A stretch of 64,000 nucleotides of DNA from Nocardioides sp. S-1144 (GTDB lineage: Bacteria; Actinomycetota; Actinomycetes; Propionibacteriales; Nocardioidaceae): NCBI RefSeq assembly GCF_005954645.2, contig NZ_CP040695.2, forward strand, positions 1,302,001 to 1,366,000. The letters run 5' to 3'. How positions within the stretch are numbered: the stretch's first letter is position 1; each line of letters starts with the position of its first letter. The notes under the pieces were generated by a model. It had not been told where the DNA came from and did no database searches. It saw nothing but the letters and a program-made list of their open reading frames with translations. Below are positions 1-9,302 of this stretch, in pieces. The translations under genes and the position numbers were made by a program.

Positions 1-93
1 GTGGGCGACCGACTGGTCCTGTCCGCCGCTCCCGGGCTGGGCATCGACGGCCTGCAGCCCGGGGGAGAACCGACCGAGGGAGAACGAGCATGA
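1..93 (+). CDS. C-terminal fragment of a probable enolase-superfamily dipeptide epimerase (partial)
   Basis: Frame 1 is open from the window edge to a TGA at 91-93 and encodes 30 residues. They contain a PGLGI stretch, which is typical of the C-terminal end of mandelate racemase/dipeptide epimerase proteins. The stop overlaps the ATG of the following NlpC/P60 gene (ATGA at 90-93), so the two are translationally coupled. In other bacteria L-Ala-D/L-Glu epimerase (YkfB) and the NlpC/P60 endopeptidase YkfC are neighbours in murein peptide recycling. The epimerase call rests on that context and a short C-terminus; the body of the gene lies outside the window. Confidence 0.45.
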   Translation: MGDRLVLSAAPGLGIDGLQPGGEPTEGERA

Positions 94-659
94 GAGCCAT
101 CCGCGCCACCGGGGTCCTGGCCGGGCCGGCCGCCGACGCCGAGCAGGTCACCCAGCTGCTGGCCGGCGAGCGGGTCGAGGTCCACGACCGGGAGGGCGAC
201 TGGCTCAGGGTCACCGTCCCGGGCCAGTGGTCCTCGAAGGACGCGATGGGCTACCCCGGCTGGGCGCTCGCCGCCGACCTCGCGCACGACGAGGACAGCG
301 TCGTCGAGATCGCCCGCACCTACCTCGGCACGCCCTACGTCTGGGGCGGGCTCACCCACGACGGGATCGACTGCTCGGGACTGGTGCACGCCTCCTTCCG
401 CGCCGTCGGCACCGCCGTGCCGCGCGACGCCTTCGACCAGGCCGCCACCTGCGAGCCGGTCGAGCTGGGCAGCGAGCGACCCGGCGACCTCTGGTTCTTC
501 GCCCGGGGCGGCCCCGGCACCCGGATCACCCACGTCGGGTTCGTCACCGCGCCCGGCGTCCTCCTGCACGCGCCCGACTCCGGGCCGCGCCGCTACGTGG
601 TCGAGGAGGAGCTCCCCGACGAGCGCCGGCCCACGCTGGTCGCCGCGGGCCGCTTCTGA
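90..659 (+). CDS. NlpC/P60 family peptidase with N-terminal SH3-like region
   Basis: A 189-residue protein. Residues about 1-65 look like a bacterial SH3 region (VEVHDREGDWLRV). Residues about 68-189 form an NlpC/P60 cysteine peptidase: the nucleophile is C95 in DCSGLVH, the catalytic His is H148 in THVGF, and H160 is a plausible third polar residue. Such enzymes cut gamma-D-Glu-diaminopimelate bonds in peptidoglycan peptides. No signal peptide is visible, which favours a cytosolic recycling role like YkfC over wall hydrolysis. It overlaps the upstream epimerase-like gene by 4 bases, and GGGAG about 8 bases upstream serves as ribosome binding site. Substrate is inferred from family and neighbour. 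Confidence 0.85.
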   Translation: MRAIRATGVLAGPAADAEQVTQLLAGERVEVHDREGDWLRVTVPGQWSSKDAMGYPGWALAADLAHDEDSVVEIARTYLGTPYVWGGLTHDGIDCSGLVHASFRAVGTAVPRDAFDQAATCEPVELGSERPGDLWFFARGGPGTRITHVGFVTAPGVLLHAPDSGPRRYVVEEELPDERRPTLVAAGRF

Positions 660-680
660 GCCTCGGCCGGGCCGGTCGTG

Positions 681-2312
681 TCAGTCGACCGGCTCGACGA
701 CGCCCCGCTCGATGATCGCGTCGAGGTCGAGGCCCGTCGGCAGGGTGCCCAGCGCACCGCCCCAGTCGCGGTCCAGGCGGGAGGCGCAGAAGGCGTCGGC
801 GACGGCGGCGGGGGCGTGCCGCACCAGCAGCGAGCCCTGCAGCACGAGGGCGAGCCGCTCGACCACGCGGCGCGCGCGCAGCTCCAGGTCGTCGTGGTCG
901 GAGAGCTCCTTCCTGACCGTCGCGACGGCGTCGTCGAGGCGGCGGTCGGCGCCGGCGGCGAGGTCGACCTCGGCGAGGAACCGCTCGACCGACTCGGGCT
1001 CACGGCCCATCGCGCGCAGGGCGTCGAGGGCGGCGACGTTGCCGGAGCCCTCCCAGATCGACAGCAGCGGGAGCTCGCGGTAGATGCGGGGCAGGCCCGA
1101 CTCCTCGACGTAGCCGTTGCCGCCGAGGCACTCCATGGCCTCACCGGCGTGGGCCGGGCCGCGCTTGCAGACCCAGTACTTCGAGACCGCGAGGCCCATC
1201 CGTCGGAACGACGCCTCGTCGAGGTCGCCGCGCACGGCGCGGTCGGTGGCACCGGCCAGCCGCATCGCGACCGTGGTGGCGGCCTCCGACTCGACGACGA
1301 GGTCGGCGAGCACGTTGCGCATCAGTGGCTGGTCGACCAGGCGTCGCCCGAACGCCGAGCGGTGCCGCGCGTGGTGGACGGCGAGGACGGTGGCGTTGCG
1401 CATGCCCGAGGCCGTGCCGAGGGTGCAGTCGAGACGGGTCAGGTTGACCATCTCCACGATGGTGCGCACCCCGCGGCCCTCCTCGCCGACCAGCCAGGCG
1501 GTCGCGCCGTCGTACTCGATCTCGGCCGAGGCGTTCGACCTGTTGCCGAGCTTGTCCTTGAGCCGGACCAGGTGCATCGCGTTGCGGGTGCCGTCGGCCA
1601 GCACCCGCGGCACCAGGAAGCACGACAGGCCGCCGGGGGCCTGGGCGAGGGAGAGGAACAGGTCGCTCATCGGCGCCGAGGTGAACCACTTGTGCCCGGT
1701 GAGGCGGTAGGACCCGTCGGGCTGGGGCACCGCGCGCGTGGTGTTGGCGCGGACGTCGGAGCCGCCCTGCTTCTCGGTCATCGACATGCCGGCGACCAGC
1801 CCGACCTTGCCCGCCGGCGCCCGCAGCCCGGGGTCGTAGGTGGTCGAGGTGAGCAGCGGCTCGTACGTCGCGGCCAGGTCGGGGGCGGCCCGCAGCGCCG
1901 GCACCACGGCGTAGGTCATCGAGATCGGGCAGCCGTGGCCGGCGTCGACGTTCCAGACGAGGAACTTGGCCGCGCGCGCGACGTGGGCACCGGGCCGCGG
2001 GTCGGCCCACGCGGCGGCGTGCAGGCCGTGGCCGACGGCGGTCCCCATCAGCGAGTGGTAGGCCGGGACGAGGTCGACCTCGTCGACGCGGTGGCCGAAG
2101 CGGTCGTGGGTGCGCAGCACCGGTGGCACCCGCTCGGCGAGCCGGCCCCACTCCTGTGCCTCCTCGGTGCCGGCGAGCCGGCCGAGGGCGTGCACCTCGT
2201 CGCTCGCCCAGCCGGCGCCCTCGCGCTCGAGCGCGGCGAGCAGGGCGGGGTCGTGGGCGGTGTCGTGGCCGACCAGCGGCGGAGGCTGGTTCGTGACCTC
2301 GTGGGTGGGCAT
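681..2312 (-). CDS. Acyl-CoA dehydrogenase, AidB type
   Basis: A 543-residue flavoprotein. Length and motifs fit the AidB branch (E. coli AidB is about 541 residues) rather than the usual 380-residue dehydrogenases. Visible are MTEKQGGSDVR (178-188) in the FAD/substrate region, GHKWFTSA (206-213), ECLGGNGYVEE (394-404) and WEGSGN with the base-position Glu at E421. AidB proteins bind FAD and, in E. coli, DNA; isovaleryl-CoA activity has been reported. The ATG at 2312 is chosen because AGGAGG lies 6 bases upstream; the open frame continues far upstream but has no coding sense there. It ends 47 bases after the sulfatase gene on the same strand, so the two may be cotranscribed. Confidence 0.85.
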   Translation of the reverse strand: MPTHEVTNQPPPLVGHDTAHDPALLAALEREGAGWASDEVHALGRLAGTEEAQEWGRLAERVPPVLRTHDRFGHRVDEVDLVPAYHSLMGTAVGHGLHAAAWADPRPGAHVARAAKFLVWNVDAGHGCPISMTYAVVPALRAAPDLAATYEPLLTSTTYDPGLRAPAGKVGLVAGMSMTEKQGGSDVRANTTRAVPQPDGSYRLTGHKWFTSAPMSDLFLSLAQAPGGLSCFLVPRVLADGTRNAMHLVRLKDKLGNRSNASAEIEYDGATAWLVGEEGRGVRTIVEMVNLTRLDCTLGTASGMRNATVLAVHHARHRSAFGRRLVDQPLMRNVLADLVVESEAATTVAMRLAGATDRAVRGDLDEASFRRMGLAVSKYWVCKRGPAHAGEAMECLGGNGYVEESGLPRIYRELPLLSIWEGSGNVAALDALRAMGREPESVERFLAEVDLAAGADRRLDDAVATVRKELSDHDDLELRARRVVERLALVLQGSLLVRHAPAAVADAFCASRLDRDWGGALGTLPTGLDLDAIIERGVVEPVD

Positions 2313-2359
2313 CGGCTCCTCCTGGGACGCGGCGTGGACGGTGGGTCGCCGGCGGGCGC

Positions 2360-3979
2360 TCAGCCGCAGGCTCGGGGCGAGCCGGCCTCGACGGTGCCCC
2401 GGCAGCTCCCGTGGCGCTGGAGCAGCCGGCGGAACTCCCGGATCTTCGCAGGCGAGGGCGCGTCGGCGTCGCGGGTGTGGAACAGCTTGTTCCTGGTCAT
2501 CGCCCGGGCGGTGTAGAACTCGCGGAAGACCGTGCGACCGCGGGGGTCGTACCACTCGACGTAGGACTCCCGGCCGCGGCGCACCATCCGCCACGAGCGC
2601 AGGTTCGAGGTCCGGGGGCCGGACTCCTGGCGCACCAGGCCGTTGGCCTCGGCGTAGAACTCCCCGTAGACGACCTTGCGCTCGTGGTCCCCGAGCAGGG
2701 AGTGACCGTCGAGCAGGTGGCCCGGCGTGACGTCGAGGAGGTCGTAGAGCGTGGGCGCGACGTCGACGAGCGCGACGTCGCGCAGGTCGGTCGCCGGCGC
2801 GCGACCGGGGTAGTAGGCGAGCATCGGGACGTTCATCGCCGCCGGGTAGGGGATGGACTTGCCCTCCCAGTTGACCTCGCCCTGGTCGGTGTAGCCGTTG
2901 TCGCTGACGAAGAACACCGCGGTCTCGTCGAGCACGCCGGTGTCCTCGAGCCGCTGGAGCGCGATCGCCATCTGCTCGTCGACGCCCAGCAGCGAGCGGG
3001 CCCGCGCGGTGAAGAGCTGTCGGTAGTAGGCGCGGTCCTGGTCGGGGCGGTGGAAGAGCGGCAGCTTGTCGCGGGCGAAGCGCTCGGGCGCGTAGCGGAA
3101 CGGCGGTACCGGTGCGGAGGCGAACTCCCGGGGGACCGGCGGCATGTGGCGGGGGGCGAAGCGGGCGCCCTGCTTGTGCGGGGCGAAGAAGGCGTCGTAG
3201 ACGAAGAACGGGTCGCCGCTCACGAGCTGGCCGTCGAGGAAGCCCGAGAGGTAGGCGCCGTTGGTCTCGGTCGAGTTGAGCTGGTTGTCGGGGAGGTAGC
3301 GGCGTCCGGTGTCGTCGTAGAGGCGGAACCTGCCCGGCCGGCCCTGGTAGGAGTTCCAGAAGTCGAAGTCCTCGAAGCCGGTGCGCAGCGGGGTGCGGCC
3401 GTAGTACTCGCGCGGCTTGACGCCGTTGAGGTTCTTGCCGATCCCGTAGGTGCTCAGGCCCGCCCGGCCGAGGTCGCGCTGCACGGTGTCGTCGACCGTC
3501 AGCAGGTGCGCGGCCTTCTGGCGGACCACCTTGTTGTTGTGGGAGTACTGGCCGGTCTGCAGCTGGGCGCGGGCCGGGCAGCAGACCGGTGTCGACGTCG
3601 TCGCGTGCTCGTAGCAGGTACCCCGGTCCACCAGCCACGGACTGCTGCGGGGCAGGTAGGCGCCGGCCTCGGCGCAGGAGAAGTCGTGCATGTCGTCGAC
3701 GAGGAACACGATGGCGTTGCGCACCGACCCGGGGTCCTGGCCGGTGGTGGGCTCGGCCGACGGGGCGTTCGACGTGGCCCCCGCGCCGAGGGACAACCCG
3801 AGGTCGACGCCGGCGGGGTCGTCCGCCGCCCGTTCCCGCGCGACGTTGGCGACGACCGCGCCGCACACCAGCAGGACGACGACCAGCACGGTGGCCACCT
3901 GCATCCCCCGGCTCCGGGCAGGGGTCGGCGCAGCGTCGTCCGGGCGGGGAGGCAGCTCCGGTGGGCGTCCGAGTGGCAC
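2360..3979 (-). CDS. Membrane-anchored or secreted sulfatase
   Basis: A 539-residue type I sulfatase. Residues 27-46 form an N-terminal hydrophobic segment (signal anchor or signal peptide) followed by a low-complexity linker. The catalytic signature is C133-C-P-A-R137 within STPVCCPARAQLQTGQ, with C133 the residue normally oxidised to formylglycine. D95-D96 and D361-N362 supply calcium ligands. Overall pattern is closest to N-acetylglucosamine-6-sulfatase/arylsulfatase proteins acting on sulfated glycans or aryl sulfates outside the membrane. The start is uncertain: GTG at 3979 gives the full frame, ATG at 3904 (just before the hydrophobic segment) is an alternative, and neither has a strong ribosome site. 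No formylglycine-generating enzyme is present in the window. Confidence 0.8.
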   Translation of the reverse strand: MPLGRPPELPPRPDDAAPTPARSRGMQVATVLVVVLLVCGAVVANVARERAADDPAGVDLGLSLGAGATSNAPSAEPTTGQDPGSVRNAIVFLVDDMHDFSCAEAGAYLPRSSPWLVDRGTCYEHATTSTPVCCPARAQLQTGQYSHNNKVVRQKAAHLLTVDDTVQRDLGRAGLSTYGIGKNLNGVKPREYYGRTPLRTGFEDFDFWNSYQGRPGRFRLYDDTGRRYLPDNQLNSTETNGAYLSGFLDGQLVSGDPFFVYDAFFAPHKQGARFAPRHMPPVPREFASAPVPPFRYAPERFARDKLPLFHRPDQDRAYYRQLFTARARSLLGVDEQMAIALQRLEDTGVLDETAVFFVSDNGYTDQGEVNWEGKSIPYPAAMNVPMLAYYPGRAPATDLRDVALVDVAPTLYDLLDVTPGHLLDGHSLLGDHERKVVYGEFYAEANGLVRQESGPRTSNLRSWRMVRRGRESYVEWYDPRGRTVFREFYTARAMTRNKLFHTRDADAPSPAKIREFRRLLQRHGSCRGTVEAGSPRACG

Positions 3980-4090
3980 CGCGGAAGTGAATCATCCCGG
4001 GGCAAGCGCCCGGTGAACGGGCAGCGGCACGGGTGCGGCGGCGGAGCCGGGATCCGAGACGAAGTGACCGACGGGTAGCAGGGATGGCCC

Positions 4091-4110
4091 CCGTCACATA
4101 CTGTCGGTAT
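4091..4110 (+). promoter_or_regulatory. Possible operator/-10 region just before the aldehyde dehydrogenase start
   Basis: The 131-base divergent gap between the sulfatase and aldehyde dehydrogenase genes ends in ATACTGTCGGTAT, an imperfect inverted repeat (ATAC-N5-GTAT, 4098-4110) that abuts the ATG. CATACT at 4097-4102 could be a -10 element giving an almost leaderless mRNA. The TACTGT half-site recurs in the fadE/merR gap at 23893-23905. Weak evidence. Confidence 0.35.
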
Positions 4111-5733
4111 ATGAGTGGCTCCCCGAATCCGACGCCCGGCCGACCCCTCGTCGCCGGCCCGGCCGACCCCGAGCACGACCCGACGGCGGCCTACGCCCTC
4201 GACCGCGCCTACGTCGACCGGCTCACCACCCGGCTGCTCGCCACCTCGGGCGCCACGTCGTCGGTCACCAGCCCGCTCGACGGCGCCCCGCTGGCGCACG
4301 TGCCGCAGTCCAGCGAGGCCGACGTCACGGAGGCGTTCGTGCGGGCCCGCCGGGCCCAGGCGGCGTGGGCGCGGGTGCCGCTCGACGAGCGGTCGGCGAT
4401 GCTGCTGCGCCTGCACGACCTGGTCCTGGACCGGCAGGACGAGATCGTCGACCTGATCGTGCTCGAGTCGGGCAAGGCGCGCAAGCACGCCTCCGACGAG
4501 CCGCTGCACATCGCCCTCACCGCCCGCTACTACGCCCGCACCGCGCACCGGCACCTCGACACCCGGCGCCGGCTCGGCGTCGTCCCCGGGTTGACGCGGG
4601 TCGAGGTGAACCGGGTCCCGAAGGGGGTCGTCGGGATCATCTCGCCCTGGAACTACCCGTTCACGATGGCGCTCTGCGACGGTCTCCCGGCCCTGCTCGC
4701 CGGCAACGCCGTGGTCGTGAAGCCCGACGCGCAGACGATGCTGAGCGCGCTCCTCGGTGCCCGGCTGCTCGACGAGGCCGGGTTCCCGCCCGACCTGTGG
4801 CAGGTCGTCGCCGGCCCCGGCCCCGACCTCGGGCCGGCGCTCGTCGGCGGCTCCGACTTCGTCTGCTTCACCGGCTCCACCGCGACCGGACGGATCATCG
4901 CCCGGCAGTGCGCGGAGCGGCTGATCGGCTGCTCGCTCGAGCTGGGCGGCAAGAACCCGCTGCTGGTGCTGCGCGACGCCGACCTCGAGCGGGCCGCCGA
5001 GGGCGCCGTCCGGGCCTCGTTCTCGAACGCCGGCCAGCTGTGCGTGTCGACCGAGCGGCTGTTCGTCGCCGACCAGGTCTACGACCGCTTCGTCGAGCGG
5101 TTCGTGGCCCGCACCGAGGCGATGACCCTGGGCGCCACGCTCGACTGGGTCAACGACATGGGCTCCCTGGTCAGCCAGGACCAGCTCGACACCGTCGTCG
5201 CCCACGTCGAGGACGCCGTCGCCCGCGGCGCGCGGGTGCTCGCCGGTGGGCGGGCCCGCCCCGACCTCGGCCCGTACTTCTTCGAGCCGACCATCCTGGA
5301 GGGCGTCACGCCGGAGATGACCTGCTTCGGCCAGGAGACGTTCGGCCCGGTCGTCTCGCTCTACCGCTTCCACGACGAGGCCGACGCCGTGAGCCGCGCC
5401 AACGAGGGCGAGTACGGCCTCAACGCCTCCATCTACAGCCAGGACGGCGCCCGGGCGCGCGCCATCGCCCGGCACGTCAGGTGCGGGACGGTCAACGTCA
5501 ACGAGGCGTTCGGGGCGACGTTCGCCAGCATCGACGCCCCGATGGGCGGGATGCGCGAGTCCGGCTCCGGACGGCGCCAGGGTGCCGAGGGCATCCTGCG
5601 CTACACCGAGCCGCAGTCGGTCGCCACCCAGCGCCTGGTGCGCCTCGCGCCGGTGCTCGGCATGTCCGACGAGACCTACGCGAAGGTGATGACCACCAAC
5701 CTCCGCCTCATGAAGAAGCTGGGGAGGGCCTGA
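4111..5733 (+). CDS. NAD(P)-dependent aldehyde dehydrogenase, succinate-semialdehyde dehydrogenase type
   Basis: A 540-residue aldehyde dehydrogenase oxidising an aldehyde to an acid with NAD(P)+. Motifs in order: GIISPWNYPF (Rossmann entry), LELGGKNPLL with general-base E277, and NAGQLCVS with catalytic C311, then GQETFGPV. It resembles the succinate-semialdehyde dehydrogenase (Rv0234c/GabD1-like) group, but true substrate is unknown. The ATG at 4111 starts a clean N-terminus; an in-frame ATG at 4084 is possible. One base separates its stop from the GMC oxidoreductase GTG, so an alcohol-to-aldehyde-to-acid relay is plausible: the oxidoreductase would make the aldehyde consumed here. Divergent from the sulfatase gene. 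Confidence 0.85.
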   Translation: MSGSPNPTPGRPLVAGPADPEHDPTAAYALDRAYVDRLTTRLLATSGATSSVTSPLDGAPLAHVPQSSEADVTEAFVRARRAQAAWARVPLDERSAMLLRLHDLVLDRQDEIVDLIVLESGKARKHASDEPLHIALTARYYARTAHRHLDTRRRLGVVPGLTRVEVNRVPKGVVGIISPWNYPFTMALCDGLPALLAGNAVVVKPDAQTMLSALLGARLLDEAGFPPDLWQVVAGPGPDLGPALVGGSDFVCFTGSTATGRIIARQCAERLIGCSLELGGKNPLLVLRDADLERAAEGAVRASFSNAGQLCVSTERLFVADQVYDRFVERFVARTEAMTLGATLDWVNDMGSLVSQDQLDTVVAHVEDAVARGARVLAGGRARPDLGPYFFEPTILEGVTPEMTCFGQETFGPVVSLYRFHDEADAVSRANEGEYGLNASIYSQDGARARAIARHVRCGTVNVNEAFGATFASIDAPMGGMRESGSGRRQGAEGILRYTEPQSVATQRLVRLAPVLGMSDETYAKVMTTNLRLMKKLGRA

Positions 5734-5734
5734 C

Positions 5735-7489
5735 GTGGCCGGGAACGCGGACAACCTCGACCTCGACCTCGACCTCGACCTCGACCTCGACTTCGACGTC
5801 CTGGTGATCGGCTCCGGCTTCGGCGGGTCCGTCGCCGCGCTGCGGCTGACCGAGAAGGGCTACCGCGTCGGCGTCCTCGAGGCGGGGCCGCGGTTCGAGG
5901 ACCACGAGTTCTCCTCCGGCACCCTCGACGTGCGGAGCTACCTGTGGGCACCGGCGCTCGGGTGCTACGGCATCCAGCGCATCGACGCGCTCCGCGACAC
6001 CCTGATCGTCGCCGGCGCCGGCGTCGGCGGCGGCTCGCTGGTCTACGCCAACACGCTCTACGAGCCGCTGGAGCAGTTCTACGCCGACCCGCAGTGGGCC
6101 GGCATCACCGACTGGCGCGACGAGCTGGCGCCCTACTACGACCAGGCCAAGCGGATGCTGGGCGTCGTGGAGAACCCGGTGCGGACGCCGGCCGACGACG
6201 TCATGGAGAAGGTCGCGACCGACATGGGCGTCGCCGACACCTTTCACCCGACGCCGGTCGGCGTCTTCTTCGGCGGACCCGGCCAGCAGCCCGGCGAGGA
6301 GTCGGCGGACCCGTTCTTCGGGGGCGAGGGACCGGCGCGCAACGCCTGTCTCAACTGCGGCGAGTGCATGTCGGGCTGCCGCCACAACGCCAAGAACACC
6401 CTGGTCAAGAACTACCTGTACCTCGCCGAGAAGCGCGGCGCCACCGTGCTGCCGCTCACCACGGTCACCCGGGTCAGCCCCCGCGACGGCGGCGGGTACG
6501 ACGTCGCGGTCCGCCACACCAAGGCCCGGCGCGCCACCGCGCGCAGCACCCGCACCCTGACCGCGGAGCACGTGGTGATGGCGGCGGCGTCCCTCGGCAC
6601 CCAGAAGCTGCTGCACCGGATGAAGGACGAGGGCCACCTGCCCCGGCTCTCGGAGCGGCTCGGCTTCCTCTCGCGCACCAACTCGGAGTCGATCCTCGGC
6701 GCGATCGCGCCGTCCTCGGACCCCACCGACTACTCCTACGGCGTCGCGATCACCTCGAGCTTCCACCCCGACGAGCACACCCACATCGAGCCCTGCCGCT
6801 ACGGCAAGGGCTTCAACACGATGGCGATGCTGCAGACGGTGCTCACCGACGGCGACGGCGACGAGCCGCGCTGGCGCACGTGGTCGAGGGCGATGTGGGA
6901 GCAGCGGCGCAACCTGTTCGAGCTCTACGACCTCAAGCACTGGTCGGAGCGGGCCGTGATCGCGCTGGTGATGCAGAGCCTCGACAACTCGATCACCACC
7001 TACGGCAAGAAGGGCCTGTTCGGCTGGCGGATGACGTCGCGCCAGGGCCACGGCGCGCCGAACCCCACGTGGATCCCGGCCGCGAACGACGCCGTCCGCC
7101 GGATCGCCGGCGTCCTCGGCGGGACGCCGGGCGGCAACATCGGCGAGCCGTTCAACATGCCGCTCACCGCCCACTTCATCGGCGGCTGCGCGATCGGGAC
7201 CGAGCCGGCCAACGGCGTCATCGACCCCTACCAGCGGGTCTTCGGCCACCCCGGGCTGCACGTCGCCGACGGCTCGGCGATCTCGGCCAACCTCGGGGTC
7301 AACCCCTCGCTCACCATCACCGCGCAGGCCGAGCGGGCGATGGCGCTGTGGCCCAACAAGGGCGAGCCGGACCGGCGACCGCCGCTGGGGGCGGACTACC
7401 AGCGGATCGAACCGGTCGAGCCCCGGCACCCCGCCGTCCCGCCGCACGCCTCGGGGGCGCTGCGGCTGCCCATCGTCGGCGTCTCCTGA
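5735..7489 (+). CDS. GMC family oxidoreductase (cholesterol-oxidase-like flavoprotein)
   Basis: A 584-residue FAD oxidoreductase. The dinucleotide-binding motif GSGFGG is at 26-31 after an odd N-terminal tail with six Leu-Asp repeats (residues 8-19). Further GMC features: VAGAGVGGGSLVY (92-104) and the C-terminal LHVADGSAISANLGVNPSLT with conserved Asn and His regions. C205, C208, C211 and C215 form a CxxCxxCxxxC cluster, also found in ChoD-type actinobacterial relatives and reminiscent of a 4Fe-4S ligand set. Likely oxidises a sterol or other hydrophobic alcohol; substrate not decidable. GTG start one base after the aldehyde dehydrogenase stop, so transcribed with it. No signal peptide. Confidence 0.8.
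   Translation: MAGNADNLDLDLDLDLDLDFDVLVIGSGFGGSVAALRLTEKGYRVGVLEAGPRFEDHEFSSGTLDVRSYLWAPALGCYGIQRIDALRDTLIVAGAGVGGGSLVYANTLYEPLEQFYADPQWAGITDWRDELAPYYDQAKRMLGVVENPVRTPADDVMEKVATDMGVADTFHPTPVGVFFGGPGQQPGEESADPFFGGEGPARNACLNCGECMSGCRHNAKNTLVKNYLYLAEKRGATVLPLTTVTRVSPRDGGGYDVAVRHTKARRATARSTRTLTAEHVVMAAASLGTQKLLHRMKDEGHLPRLSERLGFLSRTNSESILGAIAPSSDPTDYSYGVAITSSFHPDEHTHIEPCRYGKGFNTMAMLQTVLTDGDGDEPRWRTWSRAMWEQRRNLFELYDLKHWSERAVIALVMQSLDNSITTYGKKGLFGWRMTSRQGHGAPNPTWIPAANDAVRRIAGVLGGTPGGNIGEPFNMPLTAHFIGGCAIGTEPANGVIDPYQRVFGHPGLHVADGSAISANLGVNPSLTITAQAERAMALWPNKGEPDRRPPLGADYQRIEPVEPRHPAVPPHASGALRLPIVGVS
5755..5796 (+). repeat. In-frame CCTCGA hexanucleotide tandem repeat
   Basis: Six perfect copies of CCTCGA occupy 5755-5790 and a seventh with one change (CTTCGA) follows at 5791-5796. 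The repeat lies inside the GMC oxidoreductase gene and encodes the Leu-Asp run immediately before the FAD-binding strand. A 6-base unit changes length without shifting frame. Confidence 0.9.
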
Positions 7490-7597
7490 CGCGGCCGAAC
7501 TCGTCCGGCCTTGAGGCGTAACCGGGGGCCGACGTCGTCGTTGTCAGGGCGGACCCGTGTTGGATGCTGCTCCCTCCTGAGGGACGGGTCCGTCGTC

Positions 7598-7621
7598 GGA
7601 GCCGGTCTCTCGACCGGCTCC
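7598..7621. terminator. Hairpin between the GMC oxidoreductase gene and guaA
   Basis: A perfect 10-base stem (GGAGCCGGTC pairing with GACCGGCTCC) with a TCTC loop, 108 bases after the oxidoreductase stop. No T tract follows, so it is a possible intrinsic terminator or an mRNA-stabilising stem. Confidence 0.5.
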
Positions 7622-7705
7622 GGCGCTCAGGGCCCCGCCTCCTCCCCCCCCTCCCCGGCGGGACCCTGCAGCACGCCCGGAACGGCGACGACGGCCGCGT
7701 CTCGA

Positions 7706-7711
7706 TAGGCT
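7706..7711 (+). promoter_or_regulatory. -10 element of guaA, leaderless arrangement
   Basis: TAGGCT lies 6 bases before the guaA ATG with no Shine-Dalgarno sequence in between. Transcription would begin at or next to the start codon. Confidence 0.5.
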
Positions 7712-7717
7712 CGCGGC

Positions 7718-9280
<1,563 letters not shown>

Positions 9281-9302
9281 CGCCGGCGTCCGCGCCCTGA
9301 CG

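Noticed and set aside
678..4097. Long plus- and minus-strand frames across the AidB and sulfatase genes
   Set aside because: Outside the AidB-like and sulfatase reading frames the translations are low-complexity Arg/Pro/Gly without domain motifs. Only the two genes with recognisable families were kept.
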